Below are positions 33,216 through 40,979 of a stretch of 40,979 nt of DNA, piece by piece (positions within the stretch are counted from its first letter, which is position 1; each line of letters begins with the position of its first letter). The DNA is from Symsagittifera roscoffensis (lineage: Eukaryota; Xenacoelomorpha; Acoela; Convolutidae). Under the pieces are notes generated by a model that was not told the DNA's origin, did not search any database, and worked only from the letters and a program-made list of their open reading frames with translations. The position numbers were made by a program, and so were the translations under genes. Location: assembly GCF_963678635.1 (NCBI RefSeq), contig NW_026971023.1, positions 64,001 to 104,979 on the forward strand. The letters run 5' to 3'.

Positions 33216-35499
33216 AGAAAATGTTGCGATAAAAGTCTTTCAAATGTAGCTGCTGTTCTATCAACGTTTCTGATTTCGAGTGTCACCCGAAACAGAGCTC
33301 TACAGCATTATTGCATCTTTGTAAAATAAAATCAAACAAAAATAGATTGAGGAAAAAAACGAGGTGTCAGAGATAACTGAAAAAAAAAAGATATCTACCG
33401 CTGAAGATTCCCTGACCGCATTCAATTTTCAACCACTTCCATCCTGTTGCAGGGCGTCTTTGTCGCTCTGTCATCTGCCATCATATATCCTCAATTTCGT
33501 CGGGAATCATCCGGCTGTAATACAGGCTCTCAATCAATTCTTCCGAGTCCGTTAGCCCGGCCAGGAACAAGATGACAGACGTATGCATTTGAGCCCCGTC
33601 TTGACTGCTAAGTTGCTGTGTTGGTTGGAATAGTGTGTTGAATAACCCATACATTTATTGCTTAAAATTTTTCAGGTTGAATTGGACAATTTCTAGTGTA
33701 ATTTAAGGACCAGATGGAATTTTGTTGAAACGTAGTAAAAAAATAGCTGAAATGGAGAAAATGATTGAATTTTTCTAGTCGAGAAGGAGAAATTGAAGCT
33801 GCTGAAGTTCATAGACTGACTGAAAATGTAGAGTTGACGAGAATCGTAATTTAAAGCAGTACTAGATGAAAATTTGCTGAAAAGTAGGGCTGAGATAAGC
33901 TCTGAGAAAGAGATTGAAGTTTTTAATCGAGAAAGTAAGGCTGCTGAAGTTTATAGACTGACTGAAGTTGTAGGGCTGAAGAGAATAATTGCTAAATAAA
34001 AAAACTGAACAGGGAAAAACTTTTTTTGACCAATTGGAGGGATGAATTCACGATATATTTAATCTTAAATTATTATTTTTTAAAGATCACCGCACTGACA
34101 ATCTAAAACGAATTTTAGATATTTATGCACTAAACTGTATAAACTCTTGTGCTTAGTAAAACTTACATTAAATAAGTAATGCGCAAGCTTTGATGAGCGA
34201 ATTTTGAAAATTTCTGATAAGCTACTAACTGTCTCCAGCACTTATTCCAAGTTGCGGAAATATGCGTCAGATTGAGTCAGACTTTTTTGGCCGAGAGTTT
34301 TTCCAGATTGAGCAAATTGTTTGTGACATAGAGAGATAAGTGCTGCCTGCTAATTTGCGTTATGAAACATCGTCTTAAGCAGATTGTTTTATCGGTCTCA
34401 TTGGTTACCATGTGCGCGCTAAGAACAACCCAATGGGAATAACTACATTCTTGAACAAAATGAACAATTTTTTTCTTATATTGGTTGACGGATTTTCATA
34501 GCGGCACAAAAATTCCACATTAATTAAATGCCCTCATAGCTTTGTTAATAAAATTAAATCATAGCTCAACTGTTTGTACTGTTTTTTTAGTGTGAAATTT
34601 TTGAGGAATGCTAGAACCCTGTAAATTTGATTGAGTTTTTTACAAGCATAATTTTTGTTCCTGCACTTGGGTGCTAGTCCTTCTATCTTGATATGGCAAA
34701 GAATATGGTCAATAACTGTTAGCGTTATTGATTTTTTGATTATTTTGATTTTAAAGGTAATTGAAGCTATGACTATACAACCTCAGTCCTATCTAATGTA
34801 AGAAAATATGCAAGTAAAACTCAAATCTGCTCAAATCACTATTAATAATGACCTCTAACCATAGCTCTACAGAGATTTACGTATAATTTTTCAGTACTAT
34901 ATCATTACCCTAAAAACGAAGTCTTTGAATGTTTTTGATGTCTTTACCTCTCAATCAAACGCATTTTTTGAAGTTAGTTTCAGTCAAGGATATCAAGATG
35001 AACCCAAACTGTTGAATAAAAAATTGGAAAATTTGCATGACTATTTTTACTCTCTTAATTAATGAATACTACTTGAATACCAAAAATAAATAAGAAAATT
35101 CAGAAAATTGGATAAGCAACACAAGTCTGAAGCCTTTCAAGTGATAATGTTCATAAAATCACTAAATTATTTGTTAAATCACAAAAAAAAAACACTTGAG
35201 TTCATGTATAATTTTTCAAATGCTCGGCTTAAATATTCTAATTCGTAATCTTATGTCAGCACGGCTTTTTTCTAGTAGAGCAGTATTTCAAAATCGAAAA
35301 GCAATGTTTTCTTTTTGAAAATTTGATGATAGATTAGGCGGTTGGATTGGGATTGCAAAAAAGAACAATTTAACCAACAAAATTAATTTTTCTTCTGTCA
35401 AAAAAAAATATTTTCCCTTTTAATTCGAAAAGTTAAAAACGGAAAATGACGGGCGAACAGTTTTTTTCTTAAGATTTCAAAAAACTGGCTGCTTGTCTT
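33216..35499. other. Long gene-poor part of unit 2
   Basis: Counterpart of 27245-29359; see there. No gene recognised. Confidence 0.5.
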
Positions 35500-35974
35500 T
35501 TGTTGACCTATCAAGGCGAAAGAAAACAAACAGTCAACCCAAATGGCAACATACTTTCTGTAGAAAAAAGTTTGGATTTAATTAAATCCAAACCGGAAAA
35601 AACAAATGAAGACTTTGAGCCAGTTTTTAAGAATCTACAAAATTTTATTGTCAATTTTATGGTCAAATACTTTCATAATCAGCTATATCTCGTGTTTTCG
35701 TTTAAAAAAATTAAATCGTTTGTTAAGAGTAGGTCATAAAATGGTTGTGATTAGAAAAATTTTGCTACTTCATCCTAAGTTTGCAAAAAAAGCAATAGAG
35801 TTCTTTGTTTGTGTTTTTTGTCGATACAACAATCGAAGAAAGTTAGGAATATATGTGCAGGGGGTGGCTTCTTTCATTCAGACTAATTTCCAAAATAGTG
35901 TTTGCTCAATCGGGGGAATGATCGCTGAATCTTTCATGGCTCCGCTGTGTGCGCACATATATCCATTAACCTGA
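35500..35974 (+). pseudogene. Unrecognised small Polinton-type ORF, copy 2
   Basis: Two overlapping frames: 35500-35739 (LTYQGERKQTVNPNGNIL, NEDFEPVFKNLQNFIV) and 35606-35974, open for 122 codons (HPKFAKKAIEFFVCVF, then SVCSIGGMIAESFMAPL). The end, Gly-Gly followed by a hydrophobic stretch and Pro-Leu, recalls a small basic ORF commonly seen in Polintons that ends in G-G-F/L...L-x-P-L, but the match is too weak to name it. It is the last gene of the element before 36112. Confidence 0.4.
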
Positions 35975-36112
35975 CACGGAACTAGCCAATCTGGTTGTTT
36001 TAGATATGTGTGTTGGAAGTGTATCGTAATTTTTTAGGCGCTGCGAGTTATGCCGCAGTAAAAAGTCTTTTTTGTCGTTGAAGAATAATTTGGGGAAGGC
36101 TATTTGGTTACA

Positions 36113-37171
36113 GTAATTTCATACACAATTTAGGTTCAAACCTAAACACTTACAAGATTGGACGTATATTAGGGCAAAGCCTTGAGTGTTTCCACTGCAA
36201 TTTAAGGCCAATCTAAAAGAAAGTGGTTGAAAAATTGCTGAGATGATCGAAAAAAAAATCAGAATGTGTTTTTTACTTTCAGTCATTTTTTGATTTTCCA
36301 ATTAAAGATTTTTGACGGAATTTTTTGTACCATCTGAAAGAGATGCTTGTCTTGAGCTGAAATTTGAAAAAAAAAATGTATTACCTATGATCTTTTGTCG
36401 TAAAGGTACGTACGGGGGAATTGAAAATATAAATTTGGTCATTTTGGGTAATTAACTCGCAATCTACTGCGACATTATAAGAGGTGTAACATTGAGTTAA
36501 TAAATGAAATTGAGGCCAGCAGTTTACTACAATTAAAACAATACGAGAATCTATGCAGAACCTAATTGTTTAGCATCTTATCTTGTTTCAATATGATTTA
36601 TTTTTGACCTCACATCATTTTGGAAACGCAATAATTCGTCGTTTATGAGGGTTATGAGAATGCAATATACCGCGCGTTGATTATCCCATATCGGCTTAAT
36701 TAGCAGTTTTCAATCCCCGAAGTTTTTCAAAAAATTGACAGGTGAAAACGTATTTTTAGATTGAGCTGAGGTTAAACATGAAACCAGCTGAAAACAAAAA
36801 CAAGCACAATTTTTCCACACCTTGTTCAAAACTCAGAACAGTAAAATGATTAGCCTAAAACTCATAGTTTGTCAATGTCTGCTTTGTCAAAAACCATTGG
36901 AGACCAGTTAAGTGGCAATCGAAAAGCTTTGATTTTGACGAGAGAATCCTTGACCCTGCTAGTGCAGTCGATAAAAAAATTTACGGCAACACCGCAACAA
37001 GGAGCGTCTTAGGGTTTCGAATCGGCTCTGTCGTGCGCATCTAATTAGCCGCGCGTTATCCGCCCCCATTATCCAATAATGTTCATTTTAATGATGAATC
37101 ACTAAATTTTCAATGGTTTGCAGCGAACAAAAAAATGCTAACGCCCTGATAGTTTATTTTTGGTTTTCTCA
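36113..37171 (-). other. TRPM-like intron, right of the Polinton remnant
   Basis: About 1.06 kb from the end of unit 2 to the donor of the exon at 37172. No ORF, repeat or terminal inverted repeat was recognised. The missing right end of the element may lie in the first part of it. Confidence 0.6.
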
Positions 37172-38221
37172 CCATGCAGTACCACCCAGCTGAAGATTAT
37201 AAGAAACGTCATATAGGACAGTGTATTCAGACAGAATACAATCATTGGGGCTGTGTAGAATTCCGAGAACTTCTCTAGCTGCTTCATGACAAACGATTTC
37301 TCCTCTGATTTGCTGGCTAAAAATTGTGAATCCGAATCTTTATTTGATGTATTGGCGAATTTTTGTTGGTCCGCAGTGTCCTTTGTTTCAATTCTAAAAT
37401 CAATCACAAACGGGATCATAACGAACGGGAAAAAAATGGCCAGGGCAATTTGGGCTCGTGAATTCGAGTAAGTTATTTTTCCACGCCAAGTTTTCTTCGA
37501 AATTGACTGACAAGCTGCTTGAGATATGAATGTTTTCGTTTGCGCACCTATAGCCAAGTCCACGCAGCTTATGTTGCCCCAACACACATGTTTCTTTTTC
37601 AGCAACTCTTCGCATTTTTCTTTATCGTATTGAAAGCAGTGATTCACAATACCAATCGCGCGCTCGTCGTAACTTTTTCGAATGGTTTCTACTTTGGTTG
37701 AAAAAGTTAAATCCATTCTTTTTTCAAGAGATATTAATGTATTTTCGAGTATCCAAGCAGCAAAAAGAGCAGCAGATATCTTGCATTGAAGATTTTCCCA
37801 GAAATACAAACTGGATTCAAGCCTGTTGAATAAAATGGAGTGCACGAACATTTCACGGACTGGGTTTTCAAGCACTTGTTTTTGTTCCTTCTCCGTGTCC
37901 TTGGAGTCTGGCAGAATTTTGAATATCGGTTTATACTTGAAAAGAACGTCTTTCTCCAAAATGCCTTCCACATGATGTAGATGAATAGTACGGCTTATTT
38001 CGTCATCGCGCAGTTCAATTTGAAAATCGCTTTGGTTCGACTCTAAGTAAATATTGTTTAGTTCTTCGTGTGTCAGCAATTTTTGAAGTTGGAAGCTGTC
38101 TCCGGGACGGCTCTCTTCTTCTGAGTCTAGGTCGAGAAGTGTTTTGATAACTTCAAACTGGTTTTCTTTCACCGCCTTTTTGAAATAATTGAAAATGAAT
38201 TGAGAATCCTTGATTTCAGAT
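37172..38221 (-). CDS. TRPM-family channel, exon with MHR4, pre-S1 and S1 helix
   Basis: Continues the exon at 39666 in the same reading frame (split Arg codon). Early residues FQLQKLLTHEELNNIY match the TRPM block 'FLT..RLEELYN'. Further on come an Asp/Glu-rich loop, ILFNRLESSLYFWEN, YDERAIGIVNHCFQYD, KKHVCWGNISCVDLA and SKKTWRGKI; these follow the order of MHR4 (ankyrin-like helices, W-x-N-x-x-C-L-x-L-A, then W-x-G-x-I). A hydrophobic segment (ALAIFFPFVMIPFVIDF) is the pre-S1 region, and EFYTAPMIVFCLNTLSYMTF is the canonical S1 start, with the F-Y-x-A-P motif of TRPM channels. The acceptor is TTTTCCTTTCGTTTAG; the donor GTGAGA follows 37172, ending with one base of a split Gly codon. The next exon lies 31.9 kb away. 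The protein acts as a membrane cation channel; ligand and ion selectivity cannot be told from this part. Confidence 0.9.
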
Positions 38222-39665
38222 CTAAACGAAAGGAAAACTGCTCTTATAATCGCACTAAATGTTCTAACTGCTTTTCATTGTCTATGGATCATTGTTACTT
38301 CTAAGTGTTTCAAACAAAGAGCATAAAAATATATTTTAAAAAAATGGAAAATTTTTGAGATTCATAGAAAAACATTTTCCCGTGTTTTAAGTTTCCTAGC
38401 AATTTTAAGCAATCAACTGCAAAACTGTGCGAATAAATTCTATGGTTATCTTTTGCTATGCTTCCCTTAGTCCATTTAAGCATTATTTGGTTCATTGCCC
38501 AAATTATAATATTAAAAGTTTTTTTTGGAGGTTGTTTTGTTTTGGTGTTACGATCATACCTTCTGACTTAATATCATTTCAAAAAGATTAAATAAATATT
38601 TTTGTCGCCAAGGCAGCGCTGATTTTACAAAAAGTTGTAGTACTAAATGATCGCTAGTTTTTTCTAGATTTTCCCATAAATAATTGCCACTTTATTTATG
38701 TATGAAAAAGCACGTAATCATCAAGAAAATTTTATTAAGATTGGGTTAGCGAATTTTCATGGCTAATTTTTGCGGGTTAGTACTACGTAGTAAAGCCTAA
38801 CTCCATAATAGTTTTAAGTAATTGAGTTTCAGCTAGAGAGATAGTTTTAATGTAAAGTAGCTTCGAAGGTACACGATCTGGATATCTTTTTATTGATTCA
38901 GGGCTGATTTGAACAAAAAATTAGACTTGTAACTTAGACTGCCATGCTCACTCTTCCGAATTACCACTTCATGAAATTCATTTTGAAACAACAAAGAACA
39001 CAAAAACGAAACATGCTCGCAAAAAGAGGTAGGTGTGATGCTTTCACTGTTTTCACGTCAATGCCTTCTTTGTTTTCAAGTCAATCAACCATTCATAGAA
39101 AAAACATTTAAATATTTAGAACTAATCTCTTGATCAAAAAATTAGTTCCAGTAGTTTTGATGGAAGAATTAACTGGTATTATTTCTGCTTTTCATTAGGT
39201 TTTTCTAAACTTTCTTCTTAAATTAAAAGAAGCTCCATTGACTTTTTTAATATTTTTTTATATTACAGACCGTTCCTATAAGAGAATGAAACTCCTTGTG
39301 AGCTTCAGAAAAATCAAAAAACAAACAACCACCTATGGGGTTTTTTTCCAGAACAAATTGAATTGTTATGAAATCATTTTAGAAATATTGCGCTTCGAAT
39401 AAGAACAAAAAAATCGAATTATGTGTCAACACGCCAATGCCGGTGCATCGTAATTTCTCTGAATCTGACAGCAATAGTTTCAGAAAAAAACTCGGAATTC
39501 AAAAGTACTAATTTAACTGCATCAAGCTTTTTGATATGCATAAGCCATAAACTACCTTTTTGCCAGACCTTTTCTAGGACCTTTTTTTGTTTGCACCGAA
39601 ATTGCAAAAGCCGTTCCATTAAGCTACAACATTAGGTACAGAAATTTTTTTTTAAAAGAGCTTAC
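38222..39665 (-). other. TRPM-like intron (1.4 kb)
   Basis: AT-rich intron between two phase-compatible exons; the acceptor tract is TTTTCCTTTCGTTTAG. Nothing else recognised. Confidence 0.8.
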
Positions 39666-40442
39666 CTGTTCTGTCGGATAATTTTCCCAAAGACTTCAGC
39701 TCTGTCCCAGGAAAGAGACAAGTCAAGTGCTTGTTCCACCTTATAAGGAATCTTATTTTTTTCTTGCAGATAAAGAAGCTCTAAAATATTTTTGTCCAAC
39801 TCCACGCTGTCAATCTGACAAACTCGCATATAATCGTCTAGCTTTTCATAATTTTTCTTCAGACAATCTAAAGCGTCTGCAAGTTGCCAATAGGTTTCGG
39901 TAATTTCTTTGATTTCTTCTTCTTTCTTCTCCTCTTCCTTTTTTTTCTCCTCCGCTGCCATCTCTTCCACTTTCTTCTCTTGCACTTTCGTCTCTAGGAA
40001 ATCGCTAAGCAAATTGATCATTTTTTCTGGCTGAAGATTTGGATCACGATCATATAATGTTTTAGTTTTCGCGAGAAAGTCGGCCGCACGTCCAGTACCA
40101 CTGATGATAACACATGGAATTTTGGCAAGAAGGCTATTCGAGAATGCTTTTATTGCCCTGGTTCCACCTTCGATGAGTAAACACACCATCGGTGCCTTTG
40201 CTTTTGTCACTTTCTCAGAGTTGTCTGTTTTTCCAGCTAGTTTCTTGGCCACTTCACGCATTAAATTGGCACGAACATCAAACTCTGTGTCACTTTCTTC
40301 AACTATGATGAAATAGTCGTGGTTCAAATCCAGACTGTGTGTCTGATTTTCAGGTTTCTCGTACTTAAAAAATTTTGGGTATGAAGAAACGTCATCACCC
40401 AAGGCCATCTGAGAAGAAACAACTCCAACTGACACCACGCCC
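39666..40442 (-). CDS. TRPM-family channel, exon with N-terminal SLOG/MHR region (internal exon)
   Basis: This exon encodes cytoplasmic N-terminal sequence of a transient receptor potential melastatin (TRPM) cation channel. Seen: LDLNHDYFIIVEES, then a Gly-rich VCLLIEGGTRAIKAF strand-turn, then IPCVIISGTGRAADFLA, which is the TRPM signature (I-P-x-V-x-x-x-G-x-G-R-A-A-D) of the SLOG/LSDAT domain, and near the end ALDLSLSWDRAEVFG, which matches the conserved A-L-x-W-x-R segment after it. Between them lies a Lys/Glu-rich stretch (about 40105-39880) followed by a helical part. The acceptor is a pyrimidine-rich tract ending CAG just above 40442; the donor GTAAGC follows 39666. The exon begins with one base and ends with two bases of split codons, and the two-base end joins in phase to the exon at 38221. 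The in-frame ATG at 40516 lies upstream of the acceptor and is probably intronic. Family assignment is firm; subtype is not assigned. Confidence 0.9.
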
Positions 40443-40979
40443 CTGAACAGAAATAACAGGATTATTTTGCGATAGAGTGTTCCAATTTTCTCTAATTTGG
40501 ACAAAAAATGGAGCAATTAAGCTGTACAAAAAATATTCATTTCGATGGTTCCTTCTGACATGCTGAAATTTTAATATGGAACTGCAGATTTTTTTTCATA
40601 TGTTCGTCTCTTTTCTTACGCAAATTGTTATTACTATGTGCACATACGATACTCAATATTCCAAACAATAGAAGTGTTGCAGACATCAAAAAACAAATGT
40701 ACAAACGGTGATATATTAAAAAAGGTGGTAGGGTCTACTTAACTGACTGGATCGCTTTTTGTTATAGTTCGCACATTTATATAATTCCTTTAAAAAGTTA
40801 AATTTTTTGGCAAATCAACTGTGAACTTTGAATTTTTGAAGAGCATTTCATCTGGCAGAGTAATGTAATTTCCAAAACTATCTTAGTAGTAGCACAATTG
40901 ATTAGAAATGAAATGACTTTATAATAGTTCTCAAATTGCATTATAGATCTCAAATTAAACCCATGCTCTATATTCAAAA
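40443..40979 (-). other. TRPM-like intron, partial, upstream of the first visible exon
   Basis: AT-rich; no further N-terminal TRPM coding sequence was recognised, so the preceding exon is outside the window. Confidence 0.6.

Larger units (their letters stand above)
10242..36112 (+). mobile_element. Decayed Maverick/Polinton-type element, internally duplicated
   Basis: Polintons are 15-20 kb eukaryotic DNA transposons with virus-like genes: protein-primed family B polymerase, retroviral-type integrase, adenain-like protease, capsid proteins and an ATPase. Here polymerase, integrase, protease and a major-capsid-like gene are all visible on the plus strand, in one block, opposite to the host TRPM-like gene. 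Every gene is broken by stops or frameshifts. The span is about 25.9 kb but includes a 2.0-kb and a 6.1-kb duplication; without them it would be about 17.8 kb. The limits given are the first recognisable gene and the end of the last duplicated unit. Terminal inverted repeats, a 6-bp target duplication and the FtsK-like ATPase were not found, so the true ends may differ. A close alternative is an endogenised adintovirus, which shares this gene set. Confidence 0.85.
29997..36112 (+). repeat. Large tandem duplication, unit 2 (integrase-capsid-protease block)
   Basis: Second copy of the block at 23487-29989. Differences include the deletions noted for unit 1, a 31-bp insertion near 32670-32700 and small insertions near 34235 and 35040. 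The junction at 29989-29997 shows an ACAACAAT stretch shared with the sequence before unit 1, which may be a microhomology at which the duplication formed. Confidence 0.92.

Noticed and set aside
40443-40516. ATG at 40516 as the start of the TRPM-like protein
   Set aside because: A good acceptor ending TTTCTGTTCAG precedes 40442, the 24 codons before it do not resemble TRPM, and TRPM proteins need several hundred more N-terminal residues.

Overview
The window is animal (metazoan) nuclear DNA: AT-rich, with GT-AG introns, and exons of a TRPM-family cation channel on the minus strand. Four channel exons are supported by matching splice phases and by recognisable family segments: 40442-39666 (SLOG/LSDAT-type N-terminal region), 38221-37172 (MHR4, pre-S1 and S1), 5299-5081 (S2 and S3 start) and 372-214 (S3 to S5). 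The start of the gene lies beyond position 40979, and the pore, TRP box and C-terminus lie before position 1. The intron between 37172 and 5299 is about 31.9 kb.

That giant intron holds a decayed Maverick/Polinton-type (virus-like, protein-primed DNA transposon) element. It lies antisense to the channel and spans at least 10242-36112. In order on the plus strand I see: the start of a Polinton virion-protein-like gene (10246), unassigned exon-like blocks (10683-13340) including a possible PC4-like DNA-binding domain (11179-11480), a protein-primed family B DNA polymerase (13684-19700), a poorly understood spacer (19700-23480), then a block with a retroviral-type integrase, a basic-protein region, a double-jelly-roll-like major capsid protein, an adenain-type cysteine protease, a small minus-strand gene and a small conserved ORF. 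All the recognisable genes carry stops and frameshifts.

The element contains two tandem duplications. A piece of about 2.0 kb covering the polymerase zinc-binding and exonuclease half is present twice (14331-16365 and 16366-18330), and the 6.1-6.5 kb integrase-capsid-protease block is present twice (23487-29989 and 29997-36112). Removing one copy of each brings about 25.9 kb down to about 17.8 kb, the normal size of a Polinton, so this looks like one element that was later rearranged. The two copies of each block have decayed independently. I did not find the terminal inverted repeats or the packaging ATPase.

Other structure in the channel introns: a roughly 0.93 kb element at 2009-2941 bounded by perfect 12-bp inverted repeats and filled with palindromes; a 22-bp inverted repeat pair at 7147/7300; a tandem satellite of about 300 bp at 8395-10240 abutting the Polinton remnant; and a lone GC-rich patch at 20927-20980. 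No rRNA, tRNA or CRISPR feature was seen.
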